64,000 nt of DNA, taken from Nitrospiraceae bacterium. Lineage in GTDB: Bacteria; Nitrospirota; Nitrospiria; Nitrospirales; UBA8639. Position numbers and translations under genes: made by a program. The stretch lies in the NCBI GenBank assembly GCA_020632595.1, contig JACKFF010000004.1, positions 248,001-312,000 of the forward strand. The letters run 5' to 3'. Positions 36,401 to 45,448 of this stretch are shown piece after piece (positions within the stretch are counted from its first letter, which is position 1; every line of letters begins with the position of its first letter). The notes under the pieces are model-generated. The model saw nothing but the letters and a program-made list of their open reading frames with translations. It was not told where the DNA came from and did no database searches.

Positions 36401-36793
36401 TGAAAATTCATTCTGTTCTTGCTCCAATGTTCCGCGTAACACCAGCAAAAAGCCCTAAAGATAGCTCGAAGCCGGTTAAGGAATTACAAGGAAACAAAGC
36501 ATTTCAGTATCACGTCTGCAAACCTTGCAGGTCTTAGGTCCAGATGATTCATTTAGCTGACCTGCGCCCCATTTTTAGCCTGATCAACAGACCAATAGGG
36601 TTGCATTTGGCTTTCAGATTGCTCCCTCATTCCAAGAAGGCTTTATTCAGTATGAATCGACCACTTCCCGCTCATTGGATTTCTATCAAAATAGCCAGGA
36701 CGGACGTGATGCACATTCCATATACCCAAGGAAAACAAGTGAACCCTTGATCCATGTAGACTCTATTTTCCTGAAGAATTTCCTAAGTGATGA

Positions 36794-36806
36794 TGCAAAT
36801 TTTGCA
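36794..36806. repeat. Palindromic element, copy 1 (candidate enhancer site)
   Basis: TGCAAA-T-TTTGCA, a perfect 13-bp palindrome, preceded by A. The same core (ATGCAAATTTTGC) recurs 97 bases downstream. Both copies lie 110-240 bases upstream of the sigma-54 promoter, the distance typical for NtrC-type enhancer sites. Confidence 0.45.
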
Positions 36807-36890
36807 CATGTATGTTTATGCCTATTTATCAAAATTCTCTATGGATTAAAGCCTTTTCTGAATTTATGGCTCGCAAGGCGGACTTCCCCA

Positions 36891-36903
36891 TGCAAATTTT
36901 GCG
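36891..36903. repeat. Palindromic element, copy 2 (candidate enhancer site)
   Basis: TGCAAA-T-TTTGCG, identical to copy 1 except the last base, also preceded by A. The pair suggests a dimer-binding regulator acting on the promoter at 37015-37031. Confidence 0.45.
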
Positions 36904-37014
36904 TGAATACCTTTATTGATAGACAACTAAAAACCATTCAATCCATAAAACACGAGGGAAAACTCAGCTCTTCTTCATTCTTCAATAAGCGATGATCGAT
37001 CCCTCATATGCCAC

Positions 37015-37031
37015 TTGGCACGTCCATTGCT
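37015..37031 (+). promoter_or_regulatory. Sigma-54 (RpoN) promoter
   Basis: TTGGCACGTCCATTGCT matches the sigma-54 consensus YTGGCACG-N4-TTGCW at every defined position, with GG at 37017-37018 and GC at 37029-37030 (GG-N10-GC). The predicted start is near 37042. It points right, toward the histidine kinase gene at 37771, whose partner is a sigma-54 activator. Confidence 0.7.
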
Positions 37032-37770
37032 CTCATCATATCTTTCCAAAAGGGGTCATGAGCACAACCAAACGACGCATGGAAAAGCAGGTAAAGGGAT
37101 TGGACTTCAACCGCCTCCGACACCTGATCACGTTCATGCAGAATTTCTTAATAAGGCCGGGCCAACCATTCTTACCACCCTGTCGCCCCAACGCTGGCAT
37201 TCTAGATATGGAAATGCTTCATATGGGTTTCCAGGCATGGCCTTGAATTTTCAATTAAGAACAAAAATTTCTTGAGATGCAATGTCCGGACAACGCATCG
37301 ATCTATGCTGAATCCCCCTACCCTTGCACAAGGCTTGTATGGGTTAGGGATGAAACATCATCGGTGTATTTCCAATGTGCCCCATAGAGCTGTGGTCATG
37401 ATTCTCTTGACACCTAATCGTAAAATTCCCTCATCTCAGTATCCTCTCAATGGAAAAAGCTGTAATGAGGACATTTCTGCCAATCGTATACGGAATAGAC
37501 AGAATGGATGGGTTGACATGGAAGGCATCATGGCCGCACTGACATCATTTTAAGAAGAGAGGTGTGCACAAAAGGTTCCCCGGCATAGCCGAAAATTTCC
37601 GAATAACAGAACATTTCCACCGATAGAGTTGGAACGCCGTCTTTTGATGAAAAGTTGTTAAAACGAATGGACATTGCACCATCCCCCTTTCTTCGCCTAT
37701 GGTAATAGGAGAGAAATAGTCAGTATTTACGATAGTTTCCGAGAATATTTCATACAAACTAGAGCCAGAA

Positions 37771-39168
37771 ATGTTTCGTCCTCGCCCTGAAACACCACTT
37801 TTTCACAATCTGCTCATTCGTCAAATCGTACCCATTCTTATTATTGTGGGCGTAGTGGTTGGAGTGCTCTTGATCTTCAGTCTAGAGCATCAAAGTATGG
37901 TGGTGGTTGGCCTCACGGAAGGCAGGACCGTATCTTCGGAATTAAATGCCGCAGTCGGACAATCCCGGCGTGATTTGATCGCCATCACACTTCTACTCTT
38001 CATCGTCGGTGGGGTTGGTATTTCCGCTGTCGTCACCTATCTCCATTACGCCAACGCCAAACAAAACCTGGAAGAGGTCAAAGGGCTAGCCCGGCACATA
38101 TTGGAAAGCATCCCGACTGGTGTATTGACAGTCAGTGAAGATGGAGTAATAACCGCAGCCAATCCAACCGCTGAAGCCATTCTTGAGCGCCCTGCGATTT
38201 CTCTATTGGGCAAGCATTACGGGGTGGTGTTTGGGGAAGGGCATCCCATTCATTTACTCCTTGCCCAAATGGTGCACCATGGCGGATCCATGCATTCCAA
38301 GGAGATTACCTTCGATTCCCAAAATGGGGAGGTCCGGACAATCCATATTAGCAGTGTAGATTTGACGGATGATAATGGCAAACCGGCAGGAATGATTTTT
38401 CAACTGCACGATGTCACCGAGTGGCTAGCGCTCGAAAAACAGGTAAACGAAGCCCAACGACTGACTGCGCTGCATACGTTGTCAGCCGGAGTTGCGCATG
38501 AACTTCGCAATCCTCTCAGCGCCCTGGATCTCAATCTTCATTTACTTGAAGAAGAACTCCGCGAGACAACCGACTTGTCCAGTCGGGCCAATGACTATTT
38601 TACAGTACTGAACGCCGAATTACGGCGGCTATCGGCTATTTTGGATAATATTATCCGATATGCACAATCACGCCCTTCTCAATTTCAGGAAGTCAACATT
38701 CAGTCCCTCGTGTCACATGTCACACAGTTATTACAACATGAGGCCGAGGACAGGAACCAACAGCTTCAGGTTTCGGTCCCGACGAACCTTCCGAATGTCC
38801 AGGGTGACGAAACGCAGATCGCACAGGCTCTAATAAATATCGTAATCAATGCCTTTCAGGCCATGACCGCAGGCGGAGTCTGCCGAATTATCGTCCAGGA
38901 ACGCGAACGACAAGAGCGGCGCTGGGTGGAGATTGCCGTTCACGATACCGGACAAGGGATTGATCCACAATCGCTTGTCCACATCTTCGACCCTTTTTAC
39001 ACGACAAAAGAAACCGGGACCGGCCTTGGCCTCGCCGTCGCACATCGAATATTACAAAATCATGGGGGCCGCATTGACGTGACCGCACTTCCCGGCGATG
39101 GCACCTCGGTCACAATGAGTTTACCCGTGTGTGTGAATGCCCAGGCCATAGCCGTGGAGGATGTGTGA
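37771..39168 (+). CDS. PAS-domain sensor histidine kinase (NtrB/ZraS-like)
   Basis: The 465-residue kinase has two TM helices (about 20-38 and 69-90) flanking a very short periplasmic loop, a PAS domain (about 105-220, ILESIPTGVLTVSEDGVITA), the H box AGVAHELRNPLSAL with phospho-accepting His243, and HATPase motifs (INIVINAFQAM, DTGQGIDP, GTGLGLAV). The short loop suggests sensing in or near the membrane or through PAS rather than a large ligand domain. It overlaps the response-regulator gene by four bases (GTGA), so they form a two-component pair. The signal is unknown. Confidence 0.92.
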   Translation: MFRPRPETPLFHNLLIRQIVPILIIVGVVVGVLLIFSLEHQSMVVVGLTEGRTVSSELNAAVGQSRRDLIAITLLLFIVGGVGISAVVTYLHYANAKQNLEEVKGLARHILESIPTGVLTVSEDGVITAANPTAEAILERPAISLLGKHYGVVFGEGHPIHLLLAQMVHHGGSMHSKEITFDSQNGEVRTIHISSVDLTDDNGKPAGMIFQLHDVTEWLALEKQVNEAQRLTALHTLSAGVAHELRNPLSALDLNLHLLEEELRETTDLSSRANDYFTVLNAELRRLSAILDNIIRYAQSRPSQFQEVNIQSLVSHVTQLLQHEAEDRNQQLQVSVPTNLPNVQGDETQIAQALINIVINAFQAMTAGGVCRIIVQERERQERRWVEIAVHDTGQGIDPQSLVHIFDPFYTTKETGTGLGLAVAHRILQNHGGRIDVTALPGDGTSVTMSLPVCVNAQAIAVEDV

Positions 39169-40523
39169 AACAAGAAACTCACATTCTGGTTGTCGATGAC
39201 GAAATCAATATTCGTAATGCGTTAGTCACGATATTGGAAAAAGCAGGGTACCTTGCCCAGGGCGCCGACTCGGCCGAATCCGCGCTGGCCTTGATGAAAG
39301 AGGCGCCCAGTGACCTTCTCATCACGGATGTAAGAATGCCCCGTATCGGGGGCATGGCCCTCGTTCCCCGAATAAAATCCCTTTGGCCTGCCACGGAAAT
39401 CATCGTCATTACGGCCTATGGTTCTATTGAGACTGCTGTGGAAGCCATGCGGTTGGGAGCTTACGATTTTCTCACCAAGCCCATTGACCGTGAACGATTC
39501 TCCATTGTGGTCGAAAGGGCTTTGGATCGCCACAGGCTTGCAGCCGAAAATCAGAATTTGCGTCACCAACTTGAGACACGAAATCGCATCGAAGAAATGA
39601 TCGGCGAAAGCGAAGCGATGCGTCGAATACACCATGTTATTGGAATGGTTGCCAAAAATGACGTCACGATTTTAATCGGTGGGGAAAGCGGAACAGGCAA
39701 AGAATTGGTGGCACGTGCCATTCATCAACAAAGCCAGCGGTCCAATGGCCCGTTTATCACGATGAATTGTGGTGCCCTTCCAGAGTCTCTTTTCGAAAGC
39801 GAATTATTTGGTTATGAAAAAGGGGCATTTTCTGGGGCGGTTGGGACCAAACCCGGTCGATTTGAGATGGCAGATGAGGGAACCCTCTTTCTTGACGAGT
39901 TGGGCGAACTTCCCTTAAAAGCCCAAGTCGATTTTCTCCGGGTCTTAGAAACCGGTGAATTTCGACGGCTTGGAGGGAAAACCCTGATCACCGTCAATAC
40001 CCGGATTATTGCCGCCACCAACCGCAATTTGCCTCAGTTGGTCGAAACCGGACTGTTTCGTGAAGATCTTTTCTATCGCATAAATGTGGTGCCGATTCAT
40101 CTGCCCCCCTTGAGAGAGCGTCGTGAGGATATCCCTGTTTTGCTCGACTATTTTCTCAAGGAATTTGCCCAGAAGCACCGGATTCCACTCAAAACCCTTT
40201 CTCTACCTTCCCTGAGATTTCTCGTTCAATACCACTGGCCGGGTAATATTCGTCAACTCCGGAATGTCATTGAACGCTTGGTCGTGACGGTGAAGGAGCA
40301 CGCTATTCAGCCTGATCATCTTCCAGATGAAATTCGAACGAGTGTCAATCCAGGAAGCAGGATGGTGATCTCCCTCGGAACCCCTCTCGAAGACATTGAA
40401 CGGGAAGTCATCCGCCGAACCCTCGTGGAAGTCACTCCTCATCGTGAACAGGCTGCGAAACTCCTTGGGATTAGCGTGAGATCGCTCCAATATAAAATCA
40501 AAGAATATGGGATTGAGTTGTAA
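39165..40523 (+). CDS. NtrC-family sigma-54-dependent response regulator
   Basis: The 452-residue protein has a receiver domain (VVDDE; phospho-Asp55 in TDVRMP; Lys in TKP), a central AAA+ domain with GESGTGKE at 173-180, the sigma-54 contact loop GAFSGA at 220-225 (usually GAFTGA; serine is tolerated in natural variants) and a Fis-type helix-turn-helix (EQAAKLLGISVRSLQYKIKE). The start is GTG 39165 with GGAGG four bases upstream, overlapping the kinase stop. It should activate RpoN promoters; the sigma-54 promoter with two upstream palindromes at 36.8-37.0 kb is the obvious first target. Confidence 0.93.
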   Translation: MKQETHILVVDDEINIRNALVTILEKAGYLAQGADSAESALALMKEAPSDLLITDVRMPRIGGMALVPRIKSLWPATEIIVITAYGSIETAVEAMRLGAYDFLTKPIDRERFSIVVERALDRHRLAAENQNLRHQLETRNRIEEMIGESEAMRRIHHVIGMVAKNDVTILIGGESGTGKELVARAIHQQSQRSNGPFITMNCGALPESLFESELFGYEKGAFSGAVGTKPGRFEMADEGTLFLDELGELPLKAQVDFLRVLETGEFRRLGGKTLITVNTRIIAATNRNLPQLVETGLFREDLFYRINVVPIHLPPLRERREDIPVLLDYFLKEFAQKHRIPLKTLSLPSLRFLVQYHWPGNIRQLRNVIERLVVTVKEHAIQPDHLPDEIRTSVNPGSRMVISLGTPLEDIEREVIRRTLVEVTPHREQAAKLLGISVRSLQYKIKEYGIEL

Positions 40524-41272
40524 AACCTCTAAATCCATAAAACGATCCAAAACAAGGGTAGAAACCGATCTGCTGCGTCTTGCCTATAAAGAAATATTGA
40601 CACCCATGCCCTATAGACGACCTTCTGTTTGAATTCTCTCGAGCACTCAATTCCCTATGGCTCAACAAACCTCCTGACTTATTGGGCCCATTTGGTTTGT
40701 ACCTCTCAAACCAGCAGAAAACCATTTTCCCTTCCGTAATTTCAGAGGACGTTTTAACCTGAGATAGCACACCGAGGCAAAGGTAATCCCCACCGCACAA
40801 GGGCCGGAGTTAATTTTGACATCGTCGTCGTTCACACCTACAGTAAAGGAATCTAACTGGGATAAAGGCAGTCCTCGGCTTTCGTCATGACACGATGCAT
40901 CCGATGTGAGGGCTGAACCTCGATGAAGGCTCCCCGTCGTCCCACGGGACAAACGGGGATGATTGATGGTCAGAGTATAAATCTGACGATCCCCTCCAGC
41001 CTTCCCTTCAACTTCAGCCATAATCAACCTCAGGCAACCTCAAGCAGGAATGAAAATCCCGGCTTGCTTGGGAATCCCTGCTCAAGAAAAGATTCCGCCG
41101 GACAGACTTCGAGACCTCACAGGGACATGGTATGTTACTAATAGTCCCATTGATATGAGAGGGAGAGCTTTTGTGAACTTCTGAATGAGGCCAACATGAA
41201 TGTATGGCCACTGCGATCTCCTAACTTGAATATTGCCTCACATCCATCATCGTCTAGGTGTATAGGTAAACC
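40524..41272. other. Intergenic region with one doubtful minus-strand frame
   Basis: About 750 bases separate the response regulator from the DUF2007 gene. Apart from the possible minus-strand gene at 40662-41027 listed separately I see no feature; a short repeat (GAGGTTGCCTGAGGTTG on the minus strand near 41030-41050) lies just upstream of that frame. Confidence 0.4.
40662..41027 (-). CDS. Possible small hypothetical protein, 121 aa
   Basis: A 121-codon minus-strand frame starts ATG 41027 with GAGG six bases upstream. The middle (LPLSQLDSFTVGVNDDDVK, GPCAVGITFASVCY) alternates hydrophobic and polar residues like beta strands and reads like protein, but the ends do not, and I recognise no family. 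It lies in an otherwise empty interval. An ATG at 41021 is also in frame. Confidence 0.35.
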   Translation of the reverse strand: MIMAEVEGKAGGDRQIYTLTINHPRLSRGTTGSLHRGSALTSDASCHDESRGLPLSQLDSFTVGVNDDDVKINSGPCAVGITFASVCYLRLKRPLKLRKGKWFSAGLRGTNQMGPISQEVC

Positions 41273-41584
41273 ATGAAAAAACTGTACGTTTCGCAAAGCC
41301 TCATCGACGTGGAATCCCGAAAAGAGCTCTTGGATCAGGCCCGGATACCGGCCACGATCAAGAATCAACGCTCAGCGATGTTGGGAGGGGAAGTGCCATT
41401 TGTTGAAGTCTTCCCGGAATTGTGGGTGCTGAATGACGAGGATTTTGATCGCGCCCGGACCTTACTTAAAGACTGGGAGTATGCTAAACCTCTCGAAACA
41501 ACGAAATGGACCTGCTCCGGATGCGGGGAATTGCATCAAAAAGAATTCACCACATGCTGGAAGTGCGGGCTGGAAAGACGGTAA
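41273..41584 (+). CDS. DUF2007-type protein with C-terminal zinc ribbon
   Basis: A 103-residue protein. Residues 1-70 (KKLYVSQSLIDVESRKELLD, FVEVFPELWVLNDEDFDRAR) fit the DUF2007 putative signal-transducing domain, a ferredoxin-like fold. The end carries CSGC and CWKC, a zinc ribbon. This pairing is frequent in uncharacterised small proteins. The ribosome site is weak (TAGGT). Role unknown; sensing or regulation is the family guess. Confidence 0.78.
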   Translation: MKKLYVSQSLIDVESRKELLDQARIPATIKNQRSAMLGGEVPFVEVFPELWVLNDEDFDRARTLLKDWEYAKPLETTKWTCSGCGELHQKEFTTCWKCGLERR

Positions 41585-41731
41585 AAGAATTCAGCCTGGT
41601 CTCACCAAGACTATTCCATCTTGACCCGGATTCTTTACCGTTGGCTTAGGAAGCCGGTCTGGTTTAAGCTGAACCAAGACTTCATGCGTGCCTCCAATCT
41701 CTACACACAGATATCTGTTTTTTACACTCCC

Positions 41732-42856
41732 ATGTCTTCCACAAAGGTAATCAATGGCAGCATTCTTATTTTTTTGCTTCTTGGATTGCCTCCTCTGGGT
41801 ATGGTCTTATCTGGCCAAGCTCTTCCCCACGACTTGATTTTATTTCCCATTCCCCTACAGCCCGGAGAGGCCTCTCTTTCCTGGCCGGTATTTGGACTCC
41901 TGGCCCTGCTTATCTCCGGAACAGTTGCCCCGTTTCTTTGGCGATACGGGAGACCCCGGTGGCACAGCAAATACAAGTCCGTTTCGGCCAAAGAGTTTCC
42001 CTGGTGGGGATGGATGGGAGTCGGTTGGACGGCTTTCGCCTGGATATTAGCCTGGACGCGCATTTCCTGGTTTCAAGAATGGCAACCACATACCTTCCCG
42101 CTCCTTTGGTTCGGCTATATTATCGTCATCAATGCCTTATGTTTTTCACGAACCGGCCAATGCCTTCTCATGAATCAGCCCAAATTGCTCTTTAAACTCT
42201 TTCTCCTCAGCGCCGTCTTTTGGTGGATATTTGAATACCTCAATCAGTTCGTGCGGAACTGGTATTACGTCGGGATAACGGAAGCTCATCCGTTTCTCAT
42301 ATTTTCTTGGATGACCATCGCATTTTCAACCGTTCTGCCGGCCGTCCTGAGTACTTATGCATACCTCTTTTCATTTGTGCAGATGAAGGCACCGTTTGAG
42401 AATTGGTATGCCATCTCCATTGTCGATTCGCCACGAACCGGATGGCTCATGTTCAGCCTTGGTTGTTTCGGGCTTCTGATGATTGGGATTTGGCCCACGC
42501 TGCTCTATGCTCTTCTCTGGGTGAGCCCCCTTCTGATCATGTTAGGCATACAAATAATTCGGAGAGTTCCAACCCTTCTGTCACCATTAGCCAAAGGAAA
42601 CTGGAGCCCCGTGGTTTTTTCCGCTCTGGCAGCCCTGGTCTGTGGAGGATTTTGGGAGATGTGGAATGCCTACAGCCTGCTCCATTGGGAATATTCGATT
42701 CCCTACGTCCACGCACTCCAGATGGGGAAAATGCCAATCCTCGGTTATGCCGGCTATTTCCCGTTCGGCCTCGAATGTCTGACGGTCGCAGCTTTTTTTC
42801 TAGAAAATCAGAATTTCCGAGGTGAGACCTGGGCAGAAACCCCAGCAAGCCCATGA
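41732..42856 (+). CDS. Polytopic membrane protein, unknown function
   Basis: A 374-residue hydrophobic protein with roughly ten predicted spans, rich in tryptophan (for example FPWWGWMGVGWTAFAW and FWWIFEYLNQFVRNWYY). I do not recognise a family. ATG 41732 puts the first span near residue 10; ATG 41684 and TTG 41621 are in-frame alternatives and no ribosome site decides between them. It precedes the tail-sheath gene by 64 bases on the same strand, so the two may be co-transcribed. Confidence 0.65.
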   Translation: MSSTKVINGSILIFLLLGLPPLGMVLSGQALPHDLILFPIPLQPGEASLSWPVFGLLALLISGTVAPFLWRYGRPRWHSKYKSVSAKEFPWWGWMGVGWTAFAWILAWTRISWFQEWQPHTFPLLWFGYIIVINALCFSRTGQCLLMNQPKLLFKLFLLSAVFWWIFEYLNQFVRNWYYVGITEAHPFLIFSWMTIAFSTVLPAVLSTYAYLFSFVQMKAPFENWYAISIVDSPRTGWLMFSLGCFGLLMIGIWPTLLYALLWVSPLLIMLGIQIIRRVPTLLSPLAKGNWSPVVFSALAALVCGGFWEMWNAYSLLHWEYSIPYVHALQMGKMPILGYAGYFPFGLECLTVAAFFLENQNFRGETWAETPASP

Positions 42857-42920
42857 AGGCCGTATTATAGGCTGTTCCTCCTGAGACTAAGCTTCACAGA
42901 AGGAGATAACACAATTTCTT

Positions 42921-44075
42921 ATGAAAAAAAGTCACTCGACTCCTGGCGCATCTATCCACAAACCATCGTTCGTCCCTCCAGTGATCGATTCGGCTTCCAC
43001 CTCAACCGCGGCCATCATCGGTTCATTTTCCAAGGGGTCGATGACGTCTCCACAACAGATCCGGACATGGGTAGCATTTGAGAAAGAATACGGAAAACTG
43101 GAAACAGAGGCCCTTTCCTCCCATTGCATCAAACAATTTTTTGACAATGAAGGAAAAGCCATTTTGGTGGTACGGATCGGAACGGGACAGATCAAAGGCG
43201 TGGCTCCATTTCTCCAAGGCCTTTCTCTTCTCGACCGCATAGGGGGTTTCAATATTTTGTTCATTCCTCAAACCGAACAGCTCCCGGATCCCCATGCGAA
43301 TAAAGTCATGCAAGCAGCCATTGCTCTTGTTGCCAAACACCGTGCGATGTATGTCCTGGATGTCCCTCAATGCGATGCCTCACGACAAACGGTCAGGACT
43401 CTGACAACTTGGTTTAATGAGCAATCAGGCATTCACCATCCGAATGTGGCCATGTACGTTCCGCGTGTCCAAGTCCCTCCGTCCCTTAAGAAGGCACCTT
43501 TGCACATCCCTGCCAGCGGAGCCATGGCTGGGGTATGGGCCAGGACCGATCAACAACAAGGAGTATGGAAAGCCCCGGCAGGAACGGCAGCCATCCTTCA
43601 TGGCGTTCTGGGTATCGAGCAGACGCTGACGCAACCTGAAATGGGACAACTCACTCAATTAGGTATGAATCCAATCCGGCCAACCTCTCCGTCACAGGTT
43701 GTCGCGTGGGGTGCACGAACCCTGTCATCCAACAGAGAATGGCAGTATCTTTCCGTCCGGCGTCTGGCATTGTTTCTGGAATCAAGCATACAACAGGGAT
43801 TAGGGTGGGTGATAGATGAACCGAATGAAGAGCCCCTGTGGGCTCATATTCGCCAGGCGATTGATGTGTTTCTCCAATCACTATTCCGGAAGGGAGCCTT
43901 TCAAGGGCAAAAAGCCCAGGAGGCCTATTTTGTCAAATGCGGACCGGATACCATTTCATCCGCTGACCAGAATGCCGGGAACGTCAACATCATGATAGGG
44001 TTCGCTCCGCTCAAACCCGGTGAATTCATTATTCTTACCATCCAACAGAAAGCCAAATCTGTCCACCAGGCGTGA
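42921..44075 (+). CDS. Phage-type contractile tail sheath protein, orphan
   Basis: The 384-residue product matches the sheath family along its length: N-terminal STSTAAIIGSFSKG and FDNEGKAILVVRIG, a middle domain, GVWKAPAGTAAILHGVLGIE, VVAWGARTLSSNREWQYLSV, LALFLESSIQQGLGWVIDEP and the C-terminal domain YFVKCGPDTISSADQNAGNV. Sheaths wrap the tube of contractile phage tails, extracellular injection systems and R-type pyocins. Here no tube, baseplate, spike or ATPase gene is nearby. The reading frame is intact. An AAGGAGA lies 14 bases before the ATG, farther than usual. Confidence 0.87.
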   Translation: MKKSHSTPGASIHKPSFVPPVIDSASTSTAAIIGSFSKGSMTSPQQIRTWVAFEKEYGKLETEALSSHCIKQFFDNEGKAILVVRIGTGQIKGVAPFLQGLSLLDRIGGFNILFIPQTEQLPDPHANKVMQAAIALVAKHRAMYVLDVPQCDASRQTVRTLTTWFNEQSGIHHPNVAMYVPRVQVPPSLKKAPLHIPASGAMAGVWARTDQQQGVWKAPAGTAAILHGVLGIEQTLTQPEMGQLTQLGMNPIRPTSPSQVVAWGARTLSSNREWQYLSVRRLALFLESSIQQGLGWVIDEPNEEPLWAHIRQAIDVFLQSLFRKGAFQGQKAQEAYFVKCGPDTISSADQNAGNVNIMIGFAPLKPGEFIILTIQQKAKSVHQA

Positions 44076-44317
44076 TCCCCATTTTTCATTGTAATTGCGA
44101 AAACCCCTGGTTTTTTTTTTAAACTCCGGTGAATAGGAAATGCATGTCCATCCCCACACAGGATTTATACGGCAATCTCAAACGAATCGCATGGCAGCTC
44201 AAGTCAGGTGCAACTCTCTTCAGGGGATCTCTTTGGATTGTAACGGTCAGATGAGAAAAACCTTGGCAGGGATTAATGAAATATTCAGGAGAAAAACAAA
44301 GACATGGCCATTCACAA

Positions 44318-45256
44318 TTATTTGTTGAGCAACGCCTGACGGATCTTTTGCATGTCCAACGGAAAGCCTACGGAATATTCCCGAAACATCCCGGATACGG
44401 GATGTTGGAATCCTAGTGCGCGTGCATGGAGCATCACCCGTGGTATGTCGATCTCCGTAATCCGGCATACGTTCTGACCGCCATACGTCTCATCCCCCAA
44501 AATCGGGCACCCTAAGGACGCCAGATGAACCCGAAGCTGATGTGTCCGCCCTGTGCGTGGAAACAACACGACCTGTGAGGCCATGTCACCAAAATTTTGA
44601 TCCACCCGATACTCGGTGACCGCTCGTTGTGACTGTGCGGTGTTGGATGAAACCTTTTTCGACTCTCTGCGATCCCGACCGATGGGCAACTCAATCACTC
44701 CCTGTTCATGGCGAGGTATGCTCCAGACAAACGCCTCATAGATCCGTATGATCGAGTGTTTTTCAAACTGTGTCGCCAGAGTACGATGGGCATGATCGGT
44801 TTTAGCGACCACCATCACTCCGGAGGTGTCCTTATCCAGTCGGTGAACCAACCGTGGTAGCGCCCTTTTCCCATTGAATATTTCTGCACCGGCATGGTTG
44901 GGAATATGGGCCAACAGCGCATTGAGCACGGTGCCCTCCCAGTTCCCTGCCGCGGGATGCACCACCACACCCGCAGGCTTGTTCAACACGAGGAGGGCTT
45001 CATCCTCGTGGAGAATTTCCAATGGCAAAGTCTTCCCGTCAACCAGGAGCGGCCCCGGCTGGGGAACATCCATCGTTATATGATCGCCTGGCTTAATGGT
45101 ATGACTCGGCTTGACCATCCTGTCATTGACACGGATCCGTCCCAACTCAATCAAGCGTTGTAACCGTGAACGGGATATGTCCCGCTCACGATTGACCAAA
45201 AATTGATCAAGGCGTTTGCGGGTTTCACCCTCCGTCACGATAAATTCAGTAATCAT
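44318..45256 (-). CDS. rluD: RluD-type 23S rRNA pseudouridine synthase
   Basis: A 312-residue RluA-family enzyme: N-terminal S4 RNA-binding domain (RLDQFLVNRERDISRSRLQR), catalytic motif HRLDKDTSGVMVV with the active aspartate, and GRTHQLRVHLASLGCPILGD near the end. It isomerises uridines in helix 69 of 23S rRNA if it is RluD; RluC or RluA specificity cannot be ruled out from sequence. ATG 45256 (MITEFIV) starts directly before the S4 domain; a frame from 45304 adds 16 residues. Confidence 0.9.
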   Translation of the reverse strand: MITEFIVTEGETRKRLDQFLVNRERDISRSRLQRLIELGRIRVNDRMVKPSHTIKPGDHITMDVPQPGPLLVDGKTLPLEILHEDEALLVLNKPAGVVVHPAAGNWEGTVLNALLAHIPNHAGAEIFNGKRALPRLVHRLDKDTSGVMVVAKTDHAHRTLATQFEKHSIIRIYEAFVWSIPRHEQGVIELPIGRDRRESKKVSSNTAQSQRAVTEYRVDQNFGDMASQVVLFPRTGRTHQLRVHLASLGCPILGDETYGGQNVCRITEIDIPRVMLHARALGFQHPVSGMFREYSVGFPLDMQKIRQALLNK

Positions 45257-45448
45257 GTTTGTGTCTTCAATGTCTGACCCGGTGGTTATTGGCTGATAGC
45301 CCACGGACTCGACCTCACCTATCCTCTCCTTACAAAGGAGAGGAATTTGAATCTTGGGAAATCATTCGTTACCAGTGAGCAAGCCCATGACAAGCCTTTG
45401 TGTAACCGCTTCCCCTCTTTCCCCACATTCACACATGTCGATGCCCGC

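Larger units (their letters stand above)
36003..37770. other. 1.77-kb non-coding regulatory interval
   Basis: No frame here has a convincing protein: the open frames are short, overlap one another on both strands and have poor composition. What stands out is DNA structure: an 8-bp dyad (36367-36388), two near-identical 13-bp palindromic elements (36794-36806 and 36891-36903) and a near-perfect sigma-54 promoter (37015-37031) pointing to the histidine kinase gene. The interval separates the divergent hyf-like operon and the two-component system. A 62-codon frame from ATG 37058, just after the promoter, has a purine-rich AAAGGGG very close to it; I do not call it a gene. Confidence 0.55.

Noticed and set aside
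36992..37275. Overlapping frames just after the sigma-54 promoter
   Set aside because: Two different frames are open at once; a weak ribosome site lies before ATG 37058 but the peptide shows no family or conserved pattern.
44140..44328. 62-aa plus-strand frame after the tail-sheath gene
   Set aside because: It overlaps the end of the rluD-type gene on the other strand and has no recognised feature.
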